Assembly (NCBI RefSeq): GCF_003602235.1
Contig: NZ_QZVS01000088.1
Location: 27,473-91,472, forward strand
Length of the DNA stretch: 64,000 bases
Direction: 5' to 3'
Source: Cryobacterium melibiosiphilum
Lineage (GTDB): Bacteria; Actinomycetota; Actinomycetes; Actinomycetales; Microbacteriaceae
Shown: piece after piece, positions 1 to 8,075 of the stretch
Numbering within the stretch: position 1 is the stretch's first letter
Layout: each line of letters starts with the position of its first letter
Notes under the pieces: generated by a model
What the model was told of the DNA's origin: nothing
The model's input: only the letters and a program-made list of their open reading frames with translations
The model's database searches: none
Made by a program: the position numbers and the translations under genes

Positions 1-1728
1 ATCCCTGTTGTTGCGGTAGTCGACGCGCACGTCGATGACGCTCGGTCCGTCTTCGTTCATGGCCTGTGCCAGCACGCCGGCGAAATCGCCGAGGTGGGTG
101 ACCCGGTAGCCGTGGGCGCCGAACGATTCGGCGTATTGCACGGCGTCGTAGTCGCCGAGCTGCACGCCGGATGTGCGGCCGTACTTGCCCTGCTGCTGGA
201 AACCGACCATGTCGTAGGTGCCGTCGTTGAAGATGATGTGGGTGAAGGTGGAACCCAGCCGCACCGCGGTCTCCAACTCCATCGCGGAGTAGAGGAAGCC
301 GCCGTCGCCGGACACCGAGACCACCGGGGTGCCGGGGCGCACCAGGGACGCGGCGATCGCCCAGGGCAGGGCAACACCCAGGGTCTGCTGGCCGTTGGAA
401 AATAGCAGGGTACGCGGGTGATAGGTGCGGAAGTGCCGGGCCATGTAAATGTAGTGCGAGCCCACATCGCAGAGCACGGTGGTGTCGTCGGGCAGCAGAG
501 CCCGCATCATGAGGGTCAGCTCGGCCGGGTGCACACCCTCCAGCTCGTCGTGGTCTGGCAGCGGGTTGTCGGCCTCGGCCAGGCGGGCACGTTCGGTGGC
601 CACGACGGCGGACGCCGACTCCGACAGGGTGAGGCCGTCGATCTGTCGGGCGAGCGCATCTATGGTCTCCGCCACGTCGCCACGCAGCTCCACCGTGGGC
701 CGGTAGTAGTCATCGAGGTCCGCCGATAGCTCGTCGAGGTGGATGATGCGGCGCAGGTGGTCTTTGTTCCACTTGGACGGTTCGTACTCCACGAAGTCGT
801 AGCCGATGGCCAGGATCAGGTCAGCCTTGTGCAGCAGCACGTCGCCGGGCTGGTTGCGGAACAGGCCCACCCGGCCGAGGTAGTGCTCCTCGAGTTCATG
901 GGAGAGCACACCGGCGGCCTGGAAGGTTTCGACCACGGGCAGCTGCGCGGCGCCGAGCAGGCGGTGCAAGGCAGTGACGGCGCGGTCGGACCCGGAGCGG
1001 GCACCGGCGAGGATCACCGGGAGTCGCGCCTGCTTGAGCAGCTCGGCGGCACGGGTGATGCTCTCGGCCGGGGCGGCGCCCAACCGCGGCGCCCAGTGCA
1101 CCGTCTTCATCGACACCGCGGTGGAGTCGGTGAGCACGTCGTAGGGCAGGACAACCGCGGCGGCGCCCTTGGGCTCCTCGGCGGCCTGGCGGAAGGCGTT
1201 GGCGATGGCCTCCGGCACGTTGTCGGCCATGCCTACCTCGCCTGCCGACTTGGTGACGGCCGAGAGCATGCCCACGGCATCCATCGCCTGGTGGGTGCGC
1301 TTGAGCCGGTCGCCGCGGGAGACCGCGCCGCAGATGGCCACCAGCGGGTCGCCCTCGGTGGTGGCGGTGAGCAGCCCGGTGGCGAGGTTTGACGTGCCGG
1401 GACCGCTGGTGACAAGCACGACGCCCGGTTCTCCGGTCAGGCGACCGACGGCGGCGGCCATGAAGGCGGCGTTCTGTTCGTGGCGCACCACGATCATCTG
1501 GGGACCGCCGTCGAGGAGGGCGTCGTAGACCGGGTCGATCTTGGCACCGGGGACGCCGAAGATCCACTTCACGCCGTAGGCCTCCAGGCATTCGACGACG
1601 CGGTCGGCCGCCCGGCGGGGCGAACCGAGGTCACCGAGACCGAAGGCGGCGGGCGTGCCCGCCGGGGCAGCGACGCTGCCGGATGCCTGCTGAGCGTTGG
1701 TGTCCAGTGCTGGTGTCGTCTGTGCCAT
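1..1728 (-). CDS. alsS: Catabolic acetolactate synthase (3' end beyond window)
   Basis: Thiamine-diphosphate enzyme joining two pyruvates into acetolactate, the first step of acetoin/butanediol formation. 576 codons are visible and the frame runs off the left edge, so the C-terminus is missing. The catalytic ThDP glutamate is seen at about E84 (VRHEQNAAF), the ThDP/Mg GDG motif near residue 505 ([15 protein letters not shown]), and the stretch [12 protein letters not shown] is typical of the AlsS/catabolic type rather than anabolic IlvB. The ATG at 1728 has a GGGAGG ribosome site seven bases upstream. It is divergent from a LysR gene, as alsS is from alsR in Bacillus, so acid- or acetate-responsive control is plausible but inferred. 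An alsD partner may lie outside the window. Confidence 0.9.
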   Translation of the reverse strand, partial: MAQTTPALDTNAQQASGSVAAPAGTPAAFGLGDLGSPRRAADRVVECLEAYGVKWIFGVPGAKIDPVYDALLDGGPQMIVVRHEQNAAFMAAAVGRLTGEPGVVLVTSGPGTSNLATGLLTATTEGDPLVAICGAVSRGDRLKRTHQAMDAVGMLSAVTKSAGEVGMADNVPEAIANAFRQAAEEPKGAAAVVLPYDVLTDSTAVSMKTVHWAPRLGAAPAESITRAAELLKQARLPVILAGARSGSDRAVTALHRLLGAAQLPVVETFQAAGVLSHELEEHYLGRVGLFRNQPGDVLLHKADLILAIGYDFVEYEPSKWNKDHLRRIIHLDELSADLDDYYRPTVELRGDVAETIDALARQIDGLTLSESASAVVATERARLAEADNPLPDHDELEGVHPAELTLMMRALLPDDTTVLCDVGSHYIYMARHFRTYHPRTLLFSNGQQTLGVALPWAIAASLVRPGTPVVSVSGDGGFLYSAMELETAVRLGSTFTHIIFNDGTYDMVGFQQQGKYGRTSGVQLGDYDAVQYAESFGAHGYRVTHLGDFAGVLAQAMNEDGPSVIDVRVDYRNNRD

Positions 1729-1831
1729 GTGATGCCTCCCGAGTGCCGGTCGAGCCGGCGTCTGCACTAATCGTCCCTCCTTGACCGATAAGAAACAACG
1801 TCGATTGTGGATAGCAACGATCTGTCAATGA

Positions 1832-1843
1832 GATAATTAGCGG
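1832..1843 (+). promoter_or_regulatory. -10 element placing LysR start at +1
   Basis: GATAAT at 1832-1837 lies six bases before the ATG at 1844. A transcript from it would begin at or next to the start codon, and no Shine-Dalgarno is present, so the regulator is probably leaderless. No good -35 is visible. The 115-bp divergent gap also holds the weak dyad ACAA-N6-TTGT, a possible LysR contact. Confidence 0.45.
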
Positions 1844-2761
1844 ATGGACCTTCGCCAGCTTGAATTCTTCAGCGCCGTCGCCGGCGAGCTCAACTTCACC
1901 CGGGCTGCCGAACGGCTCACGATTGCCCAGTCCGCGGTCTCGGCAGGGGTGCGCTCACTCGAGAGTGAGCTCGGCGTGGAACTCTTCGACCGCAGCCGCC
2001 GGCAGATCCGATTGACCTCCACCGGCGAGCTGCTGCTGCCCAAGGTGCGAGAGGCCCTCGACGCGGTGAACGAGGTGCGCGATGTGGCCCAGCAGTCCAC
2101 CCACGCCATCACCGGGTCCATCGTGATCGGTCTGATGACGTCGGTGACGCTCGTGAACTCGCCCCGGCTGCTCGGTCTCTTCCGCACCGGGCACCCCGGG
2201 GTGAGCGTGCGGTTGCGCGCGGCCCGGCGCGGGTCGGCCGACCTCGTGGACGAGCTGGCCAGCGGCGAACTCGACCTCGCCTTCCTGGCGCTGAGCGGGC
2301 CCGTCCCGGCGATGTTGTCGGTGATGCCGATCGCCTCCTCCCCGATGGTGCTGGTGGTGCCCGCCGGGCATCCGCTGGCCGCCGCCGCGGGCGTGGACCT
2401 TGCCGCGCTGGGCGACGAGGAGTTCATCGACCTGCCGCCTGGCTATGCGAGCCGGCAGATCGTGGACGACGCGTTCGCCGCCGCAGGGGTGGAGCGCCGG
2501 GTGATGATCGAGGTCTCCGACATCGGTACCGCCGCGGAGTATGTCACCAACGGCCTGGGCGTGGCCCTATTGCCCGAATTCGCCGCCCAGGCCGCCCTCA
2601 ACGTGCGCCGCATCCCCGTGGGCACCGTGCCCGACTTCACCGTCTACCTCGCCGCGTCCCGCAAGCGGCGCGCGTCGGCCGCGGTGCAAGCGTTCGTCAA
2701 CCTGGCGCTCTCCAGCGAGCAGCCCGACGGCCCCTCCCATCCCGCCCTGCGCGCGCCCTGA
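1844..2761 (+). CDS. LysR-family transcriptional regulator
   Basis: 305-residue LysR protein. The N-terminal winged HTH (residues 1-60, beginning MDLRQLEFFSAVAGELNFTR, with AQSAVSAGVRSLE as recognition region) is followed by a linker helix and a LysR substrate-binding domain (about 90-295). Length and layout are normal for the family. It is transcribed away from the acetolactate synthase gene 115 bp away, the classic target-regulator arrangement, so it most likely controls that gene in an AlsR-like way; the effector cannot be read from sequence. The last 15 residues are proline-rich and low-complexity. Confidence 0.9.
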   Translation: MDLRQLEFFSAVAGELNFTRAAERLTIAQSAVSAGVRSLESELGVELFDRSRRQIRLTSTGELLLPKVREALDAVNEVRDVAQQSTHAITGSIVIGLMTSVTLVNSPRLLGLFRTGHPGVSVRLRAARRGSADLVDELASGELDLAFLALSGPVPAMLSVMPIASSPMVLVVPAGHPLAAAAGVDLAALGDEEFIDLPPGYASRQIVDDAFAAAGVERRVMIEVSDIGTAAEYVTNGLGVALLPEFAAQAALNVRRIPVGTVPDFTVYLAASRKRRASAAVQAFVNLALSSEQPDGPSHPALRAP

Positions 2762-2916
2762 CTGCTCCCGAAGCACGCGGAATGTCAAGCTGAGTGGAGT
2801 CACCTGGGTTCCGAAGTGACACGTCATCGGCTCGCTCGGTCCCGCGGTGGTGTGGCCGCGGATCCGTCGCGCTGGAGGTTCCCCTCGCGGGGAAACCACG
2901 GTGAGTGGCTTTCGCG

Positions 2917-3324
2917 TCACGGTCGAAATTCCTGGAATCCCCGGTGTTCGGCTCTCACCTCGGCGATGTCCCAGACCTCACGCTGGACACGTTCGGCAAG
3001 GTCATCCCCTTCGTTCATCCACACATCCCGCGCAGCGACACTCGGCCAGCCGGTGTCATGCCGGTACGTCGTATCCCACTCGTCGCCCCAGCGAAGTAGG
3101 TCTTCCCGAAGTGCATCGCTGAGCCCGAGATCCTCCGCGGAAACGTCACCGCTTTCGTCCCATAACGGCCATGGATGCGTGTAATCGGGATAGAACCGAA
3201 TCGCCCGCAGAAGTCCGTCTCTTTTTAGAGCGGCCCGGCGAATTGCTCGTTCCGGAGTGCCGTATGCAGGCACCGGTAGTTCAACCTGCGTAACCGGATC
3301 GAGGACCCGCGAATCTTCGCTCAC
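2917..3324 (-). CDS. Conserved hypothetical protein, 135 aa
   Basis: Acidic, tryptophan-rich soluble protein without signal peptide or membrane segment. I do not recognise the family. Its composition is that of a real protein (motifs FYPDYTHPWPLWDE and LRWGDEWDTTYRHD) and it outcompetes the overlapping frames on the other strand. The start is GTG at 3324 with no ribosome site, but TATTGT (complement of 3331-3336) ends six bases before it, suggesting leaderless translation. It lies in a region of small regulators and gene remnants, with no operon partner. Confidence 0.6.
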   Translation of the reverse strand: MSEDSRVLDPVTQVELPVPAYGTPERAIRRAALKRDGLLRAIRFYPDYTHPWPLWDESGDVSAEDLGLSDALREDLLRWGDEWDTTYRHDTGWPSVAARDVWMNEGDDLAERVQREVWDIAEVRAEHRGFQEFRP

Positions 3325-3354
3325 TCGCCAACAATAGGGCGCGGCCCGCTCTGA

Positions 3355-3525
3355 TGGCTACAAGCCGCTGACACGGGACGCCTGCCGACCGTCATTTGCG
3401 GGGCCGAGGTTCTCCGCACTGCCACTGACGTCGGCGACCCCCACGTCCTCTTGGACACCGTGCGTCGCGACCTCGAAACCAAGACCGTCGATGAGTTCGT
3501 ACGCGAATGGCGCGTTCTTGACTGA
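3355..3525 (+). pseudogene. Possible C-terminal gene fragment, 56 codons
   Basis: An open stretch directly after a TGA encodes a plausible charged helical tail (LLDTVRRDLETKTVDEFVREW, ending VLD-stop) and has no convincing start codon. It looks like the 3' end of a lost gene; I cannot name the family. The overlapping minus-strand frame 3358-3552 looks like its shadow. Confidence 0.25.
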
Positions 3526-3627
3526 GACCCAGCACGCTGGGCGTCGGGTCACACTTCACGAGGTAGCTCTTTGGATCTGCCGCATCTGTGCAGCTTTTGC
3601 GATTGTCATGATCGATCTCACCGTCGA

Positions 3628-3924
3628 TCAGTCGCTCGTGACCTCGCGCAAAAAGGCGACGTGCCCCTCGAAGGCGACCTGGCCGGCATCCGTCATCTCT
3701 GCCCAGGTCTTCGTGCGCCCACCGAGGGTGAGGCCTTTATGCAGGCGGACGTATCCGACCTGCTCCAGCTGCTTCAGGTGCTTGCTGAGGGTCGGGTCAC
3801 TCACCTCGAGTGCGTCACGGATGACCGAGAAGTCGGTGGCGCCCAGCCGGGCGAGCATTCCGCAGATGCGGAGCCGAACGACCCCGTGGATGGTTTCGTC
3901 GAAGCGAGAAACGGCGCCGGACAC
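3628..3924 (-). CDS. Winged-helix (ArsR/MarR-like) regulator, 98 aa
   Basis: Small single-domain DNA-binding protein. The whole length is a winged HTH: residues 10-35 form helices 1-2, VSDPTLSKHLKQLEQVGYV (about 41-59) is the recognition helix, and KGLTLGGRTKTWAEMT is the wing. GTG at 3924 is chosen because the frame upstream of it is antisense-like. It lies two bases after the stop of the membrane-protein gene upstream, so the two are translationally coupled. Regulators of this size beside a four-helix membrane protein are common in actinobacteria; it probably represses that operon. Confidence 0.75.
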   Translation of the reverse strand: MSGAVSRFDETIHGVVRLRICGMLARLGATDFSVIRDALEVSDPTLSKHLKQLEQVGYVRLHKGLTLGGRTKTWAEMTDAGQVAFEGHVAFLREVTSD

Positions 3925-3926
3925 CG

Positions 3927-4397
3927 TCAGTTCCCCTCCGCAACGTCGCGCGAGAGGGCTCGCTCCATCCGCATCCCGAAGAACACCGTCGTGCTTCCGG
4001 CCAGAATCGCCGCAGGCCACAGCGCCCATTCGACACCCAACCGGTCGTAGGCAATCACCCCGACCGCGATGATGACGGCCGCGATGAGGATCTGAATAAT
4101 TCCAGGAACGCCCGCCCGTCGGGATGTCGCCCAGGGTTCTGCGTGATTGCGTGTTATCCACGGGCGGATCAGGCCGAGGCCCACGAACGCCAGGGCGCTC
4201 ACGACGAAGCCCATCGCCTGCCAATTGCCGAGACCGAAGGACAGCGTCCACCCCGCGACGCTCACCCCGTGCAGCACGATCAACCACCAGGGAGCAGCCG
4301 CTCGCGCTCCCGACCACGCGCGATCACCGGCCAACGAGTCGAGCTGGGTCTGGGCGTCATCTCGGTTGATCGGTGCGGTCCCCTTGCTGTTTTCCAT
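3927..4397 (-). CDS. Small integral membrane protein, 156 aa
   Basis: Four predicted transmembrane helices (about residues 35-55, 60-80, 97-117, 125-142) follow a hydrophilic 30-residue N-terminus. No catalytic motif is visible. The ATG at 4397 has an AAGG ribosome site eight bases upstream. It is the first gene of a two-gene operon with the winged-helix regulator at 3628-3924, only two bases apart. Function unknown; the pairing suggests a regulator-controlled membrane protein of the kind often annotated as DUF-type membrane protein. Confidence 0.65.
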   Translation of the reverse strand: MENSKGTAPINRDDAQTQLDSLAGDRAWSGARAAAPWWLIVLHGVSVAGWTLSFGLGNWQAMGFVVSALAFVGLGLIRPWITRNHAEPWATSRRAGVPGIIQILIAAVIIAVGVIAYDRLGVEWALWPAAILAGSTTVFFGMRMERALSRDVAEGN

Positions 4398-4484
4398 ATC
4401 GGCAACCTTACACTTGCCATCTTGGAAAGACAACGACGGGAAGGCTGCATAGGATTCAGTCCTATCAAGGCTCGGAGGCCGATC

Positions 4485-4790
4485 ATGCGGACCACACGAC
4501 AGTTGAGCATCACCTTTCCCAACGAGATGGCCGACGCCTTGCGGGCACGAGTGCAATCGGGGGAGTACGCCAGCGAGAGCGAAGCCATTCGTGATGGTCT
4601 GCGAGTTCTGTTCGCCCGGGACCGGGCGGTCGAAGAGCGGCTGCGCACCGGAGTCGGCGAGGCGTGCGACGCGCTTGCCGCTGATTCCTCGCGTGCCGTC
4701 AACGCAGCCCACGTGCGCAATCGGCTCGCTGCGGAGCGTTCCGCCCACAAGGGAAAGTACCCGGTTGTCTTCACCCCAGAAGCCCAAAGA
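4485..4790 (+). pseudogene. ParD-like antitoxin fused to start of ParE
   Basis: From ATG 4485 (GGAGG seven bases upstream) a ribbon-helix-helix antitoxin can be read: strand RQLSITFPNEMADAL, then SGEYASESEAIRDGLRVL, the usual ParD/CopG signature, and a helical tail to about residue 88. It then runs without a stop into GKYPVVFTPEAQ, which resembles the first residues of a ParE toxin, and immediately into the next gene (RGSAMTEDEK). Most of ParE has been deleted and the antitoxin has lost its own stop. The antitoxin fold may still be made; the toxin is not. Confidence 0.6.
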
Positions 4791-4799
4791 GGGTCTGCC

Positions 4800-5198
4800 A
4801 TGACCGAGGATGAGAAAAGGACAGCCGCGGAGGATCTCGCGAAGCGACTGCGGCTGCTCTTCGACGTCGCGGTGGCCGAGTCGGGTAGCGAACCGACGTA
4901 TACCCAGATCGCCGAGTTTCTGAAGCAACGCGGCACGAACCTCTCACGGTCACGCTGGACGTACATCGTGAACGGCCATCGATACGTGCAAGACGCTCCG
5001 CTGTTCGAGGGCCTCGCTGCCTACTTCGACGTCGTCGGGCTGATAGATCTCAAGCGATCACGACGGATTGTGCGCCGTGTTGCTCACGACGGATGCCGAG
5101 GACCTGATCGTGCACGCCCGCAGTGGTTCCGTCCATCGGCAGCAGTTCGTGCTGCAAGCACTGGCGCACATGATCCTCGGGCACGAGATCGACGATGA
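4800..5198 (+). pseudogene. XRE-like HTH regulator, 3' end frameshifted
   Basis: From ATG 4800 the first 80 residues form an actinobacterial HTH protein (KRLRLLFDVAVAESGSEPTY, then TQIAEFLKQRGTNLSRSRW and LFEGLAAYFDVVGLIDL). After about residue 82 the frame becomes arginine-rich nonsense to the stop at 5198, while the adjoining frame picks up an ImmA-like protein. It is in frame with the upstream antitoxin, giving one 237-codon chimeric frame from 4485. It was probably the regulator half of an HTH/ImmA pair. Confidence 0.55.
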
Positions 5199-5298
5199 TT
5201 CCGACGGTCCCGACTTCTTGCTGCCCGACATTCCCGCTGTCGTACTTCAGCGGCCTCGCGCCCATCGCGGCACAGCGCGCGCCCGATCAGCTCGATGA
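5056..5298 (+). pseudogene. ImmA/IrrE-like peptidase fragment
   Basis: A frame lacking a proper start encodes HARSGSVHRQQFVLQALAHM then ILGHEIDD and FLLPDIPAVVLQR, the layout of the metallopeptidase-like partner of actinobacterial HTH regulators. The canonical HExxH is degraded: the position expected to read HELAH reads QALAH, so the catalytic glutamate and first histidine are gone. The C-terminal half is missing. Confidence 0.45.
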
Positions 5299-5362
5299 TC
5301 TTGGCAAGCGTGGTATCGCTGTTCAGGGCCTCGGCGACCATCGACTCAAAATTCGTGCCTGA

Positions 5363-5443
5363 GTCGAGCACGAAGGTCGTGTCCTTGCCCTTCGCCATCC
5401 GGTTGAGGCGGGACAGCGTCCGCACGGCCGTCACCCCGCTGAG
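5363..5443 (-). pseudogene. Type I restriction HsdR fragment
   Basis: Twenty-seven codons read LSGVTAVRTLSRLNRMAKGK followed by DTTFVLD, matching the conserved helicase-region segment of HsdR (LSGVxAVQTLSRLNR...FVLDF). Both flanks are unrelated. This is a short relic of a lost type I restriction system, consistent with the other defence and toxin-antitoxin debris nearby. Confidence 0.5.
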
Positions 5444-5628
5444 CTTCAGGTCAGGTGTGGCAGACCAGACAGCGCGCAAACCCATGACAGCGGCGGCCCG
5501 GCTCCTCTTCGGTGGCCTGATCCGCAAACTGCACGACAATCCGCTTGAACGGTCTCACGCTTGAGGATGTACCCATCGACGGCGTGAACCGGCAAATCGA
5601 TGCGCTGAAGTCCTTGTTCCAGTAGCGG

Positions 5629-5967
5629 CTACGACAAATGCCCCAAGAGAATATCTCGCTGTCGGGCTGCGGTCCGGGCGTCGTCGTCAAGGGCAGCCGC
5701 GCGCTCGAGGAGGTCGGCGCGAAGTTCAGCACACATCTCAAGCTGAGGCGTTTGGCCGCGCGCGCACGGGAGGTAGCGCCGAATGGCCTCGGAGTTGAGC
5801 CCGGAGAGGTAGAGACCCTTGATCTGCGAGACGATCAGAGCGGCATCCTCGGCGTACTCGCGGTATCCGTTGCATCCCCGCTGCGGCACGAGGAGGCCTT
5901 GTTCCTCGTAGTAGCGCAACGCCCGTCGGCTAACGCCACTCTGATGGGACAGTTCGCCGATTCTCAT
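5629..5967 (-). CDS. MerR-family regulator
   Basis: 112 residues. The N-terminal MerR winged HTH (MRIGELSHQSGVSRRALRYY, then EEQGLLVPQRGCNGYREY) is followed by a dimerisation helix and a short C-terminal region; the family is usually 110-140 residues. Single cysteines near 84 and 94 are not in a clear metal-binding pattern. It is divergent from the alpha/beta hydrolase at 6025, and the intergenic promoter has the MerR-type 19-bp spacer, so it probably activates that gene. An AAAGG ribosome site lies ten bases before ATG 5967. Confidence 0.88.
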   Translation of the reverse strand: MRIGELSHQSGVSRRALRYYEEQGLLVPQRGCNGYREYAEDAALIVSQIKGLYLSGLNSEAIRRYLPCARGQTPQLEMCAELRADLLERAAALDDDARTAARQRDILLGHLS

Positions 5968-5985
5968 GGCGTCACACCTTTCCGC

Positions 5986-6016
5986 TTGACCCTCACGTCA
6001 GTGTCACGCCTTACGG
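5986..6016 (+). promoter_or_regulatory. MerR-type promoter with 19-bp spacer
   Basis: TTGACC at 5986-5991 and TTACGG at 6011-6016 are separated by exactly 19 bp, the overlong spacing that MerR proteins correct by twisting DNA. The spacer holds a weak dyad (CAC-GTCA-GTG). Transcription would begin at about 6022-6025, at the hydrolase ATG, so the message is probably leaderless. Confidence 0.6.
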
Positions 6017-6024
6017 TGACGTCT

Positions 6025-6618
6025 ATGAAGACTTCAACAACTCTCGAAGATGCGCATTCCATCCGCCGCATCGTCATCGTGCCGGGGTACGGCGCTACCG
6101 CAGTCTCGCACTGGTTCCCGTGGCTGCGTGATTCGCTTGCCGACTCTGGGATCGAGGCGATCGTGGTTGACCTGCCGACTCCGAACGATCCGCAGACGAG
6201 CGCGTGGGAGAGCGCGGTGCGATCCGCGCTCGGAACGCCGGATGCGAGCACCTGGGTCGTTACGCACTCGCTCGGTGGCATCACCGCGCTGCGCGTGCTT
6301 GCCGCCATTGCCGGCGAGTGGCGTCTGGGCGGGCTCGTGCTGGTATCGGGGTTCACCGGCCCCCTCGCAGCGCTGCCCCTGCTTGATGCATTTCTCACAG
6401 CGGATGTCCACGCGGAACTTCTCGTGCCGAACATCGGTGTGCGCGTGGTTATCCGCTCGGACAACGACGCGTTCGTCCCGCCGTCAGCATCGGAGCAGCT
6501 GGCGCACCGGCTCGACGCAGAAGTTGCCATTCAGCCGGGCGCAGGGCATTTCCTCGCCGACGGCGGCGTTACCGCCCTGCCACTCGTGTTGGACGTCCTT
6601 CGGCTTCAGCTCAGATAA
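6025..6618 (+). CDS. Alpha/beta hydrolase, RBBP9/YdeN type
   Basis: 197-residue small serine hydrolase. IVIVPGYG (about residues 14-21) is the oxyanion-loop strand, THSLGG (about 81-86) carries the nucleophile serine, SDNDAFVPP the acid, and GAGHFLADGG the histidine. Length and order match the RBBP9/YdeN family, whose substrates are poorly defined. ATG 6025 has no ribosome site and lies at the predicted transcription start. It is divergent from a MerR regulator that likely controls it. Its 3' end overlaps the opposing gene at 6611 by eight bases. Confidence 0.85.
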   Translation: MKTSTTLEDAHSIRRIVIVPGYGATAVSHWFPWLRDSLADSGIEAIVVDLPTPNDPQTSAWESAVRSALGTPDASTWVVTHSLGGITALRVLAAIAGEWRLGGLVLVSGFTGPLAALPLLDAFLTADVHAELLVPNIGVRVVIRSDNDAFVPPSASEQLAHRLDAEVAIQPGAGHFLADGGVTALPLVLDVLRLQLR

Positions 6619-6919
6619 GTTCCAGACGTTCCTGCTCGTACGCAGCGTGAAGCAGGCGGGTGAAGTCGTCGTCTGATGCCAACTGGCGTTCCCCGATCCG
6701 GGTGACTGCGATTCCTGGGGTCCAGGAATTCATCACGACGCCGGCGAGCTTGCCGAGTGATCTCTCGTGCCGGATGGGGCGGGTTGTCTGGGCGGCGCCG
6801 AGGATACTGAGTTGGCGCTGCAGGATCTGCATCGTCACGCCCTGGAGGATGTCCGCTTCGGGCCAGATCACGGTGGTTCCGTCCCAGAAGGCGAGGTTCC
6901 AAATCGTTCCCTCGGGGCA
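6611..6919 (-). CDS. Hypothetical protein, possibly 5'-truncated
   Basis: About 102 codons after a TGA at 6923-6925. Coding character (GTIWNLAFWDGTTVIWPEAD) extends upstream of the GTG at 6871, so either the TTG at 6919 is the start or the N-terminus has been lost. No membrane segment is seen. Features include a QGVTMQILQRQLSILGAAQ helix and VVMNSWTPGIAVTRIG. I do not recognise the family. It converges with the hydrolase gene. Alternative start: GTG 6871 giving 86 aa. Confidence 0.45.
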   Translation of the reverse strand, partial: CPEGTIWNLAFWDGTTVIWPEADILQGVTMQILQRQLSILGAAQTTRPIRHERSLGKLAGVVMNSWTPGIAVTRIGERQLASDDDFTRLLHAAYEQERLELI

Positions 6920-7086
6920 AGCGTCACATCGCGCGGGATTTTGCGCATCGGTGAGGTTTCGGCCCTGACCGGAGTCGTGCCGGCATCCGCCCCCCTGCCT
7001 TGTGGGCGGCGGTTCGGACGTCCGCTGCGGTCAGGCTGGTCGTTGCGCTCGGTTAGATGTCGCGCTGAAGCGAACGCTGCCGGGCT

Positions 7087-7486
7087 CTAGGCAGACGGTG
7101 TGTTCACCAAGCGGATGCGTTGCGGGCTGCTGCCCGGGATCCGTTCGATGATTCCCCGTGCCTCGAGGTCAACCTTCACGTAGGTGCAATAATTGCGCAG
7201 CCTGCCGTGGGGAAAAGCGGCGTGGGCACCCAGCTCGTTCTGAGTGGAGGCAACAAGGTCCTTGAGTAAGACGGTACCGTCCGAGCGGTCTGGGAGCGCG
7301 AGGACCGCGAGAATGTGCGCTCGCACAAGCTCGCACAAGCTCGTATTGTTCGAGGTCCATGGTCCAGCCATCCAGACCGCCGGGACGGGTCGAGTTGAAT
7401 ATCTCGACTCGACCACGCTCTCGGGCGAGGTCGTCGGCCAACCAGGCACTGGTCGGCACCGGTGCGGAGTGCGGGTCTGGGCTCAT
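7087..7486 (-). pseudogene. DUF6958-like gene broken by 10-bp duplication
   Basis: From ATG 7486 the protein reads MSPDPHSAPVPTSAWLADDL and on to DLEQYELVRA, then loses frame at a perfect 10-bp tandem repeat (7321-7340). In the next frame the expected continuation resumes (AHILAVLALPDRSDG, then YCTYVKVDLEARGIIERI) to the stop at 7087. Removing one repeat copy restores an uninterrupted protein of about 130 residues. The C-terminal part resembles the DUF6958 family of small actinobacterial proteins (similarity from memory). The break is recent: the rest of the frame is clean. Confidence 0.65.
7321..7340. repeat. Perfect 10-bp tandem duplication
   Basis: The decamer TCGCACAAGC occurs twice head-to-tail, followed by a further TCG. 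It sits inside the reading frame 7087-7486 and shifts it by +10. It looks like a replication-slippage event or an assembly error. Confidence 0.9.
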
Positions 7487-7532
7487 CGCACGGTCCTCGG
7501 TGTTTCTCTTGGCATCAGAGTCAGCGGGATCA

Positions 7533-7857
7533 GTGAAGGTGGCGTCCGGTGAGGGGTTCCCCGTCGGTCGGCATGTCGGCGGGAGGTCCCTCGTAGACGA
7601 CGCGGCCGCCGTCGTGGCCGGCGCCGGGGCCGAGGTCGACCACCGGATTCGACCGTCGTGAGCCTTTGATCGGTGTCTGGTCGATGACGACAAGATCGGC
7701 GGTTCGTGGAATCGAGCCGAGGACGAGGGAACTGACCGAGGTCCGCCTGGGTCCACTGCGCGAGCGGCAGGTCCACGTCGAAGAAGCCGGAATCGGCGAA
7801 AATCTGCCAAAACAGCGACCCCACCGCAAAGTTCGGAAACGTGATGGCGCCGCCGGT
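7533..7857 (-). pseudogene. UvrA-like ATPase remnant with internal deletions
   Basis: Three disjoint segments of a UvrA-type protein are recognisable in order: FPNFAVGSLFWQIFADSGFF (7839 downward), then in another frame DLVVIDQTPIKGSRRSN, then directly VVDLGPGAGHDGGRVVYEG. In intact UvrA-like proteins these segments are separated by long stretches, so at least two deletions occurred. The 5' side abuts an NmrA-like remnant. The original was probably the drug-resistance type UvrA paralogue common in actinobacteria (inference). Confidence 0.6.
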
Positions 7858-8075
7858 CTCGGCCACTTCGTGGTAGCTCAAGCTCTGTGGACCTGACAGC
7901 GTGTACGCCTTTTCGATGTGCCCGGGATGGGTGAGGGTCGCCGCAGCGGCCCGGCCGACATCGCGGGCGTCGATGAACGCGGTCCGGGGCCGGCCGGCGG
8001 GGACAAAAATCTCGCCACGCTCACGGATCGGTCCGGCGTACGTTGTCGACAAGTTCTGCATGAAGGAGTGTAGGT
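7858..8075 (-). pseudogene. NmrA/azoreductase-like internal fragment
   Basis: The frame FMQNLSTTYAGPIRERGEIF, then TAFIDARDVGRAAAATL and AYTLSGPQSLSYHEVAE, is the middle of an NmrA-type NAD(P)-binding protein. It lacks the nucleotide-binding N-terminus. It is joined at its 5' side, out of frame, to the SDR gene 8073-8672 and at its 3' side to UvrA-like debris. Confidence 0.6.

Noticed and set aside
4143..5198. Single 351-codon protein starting at 4143
   Set aside because: The first 114 codons are antisense to the membrane-protein gene; real coding begins at ATG 4485 with a GGAGG site.
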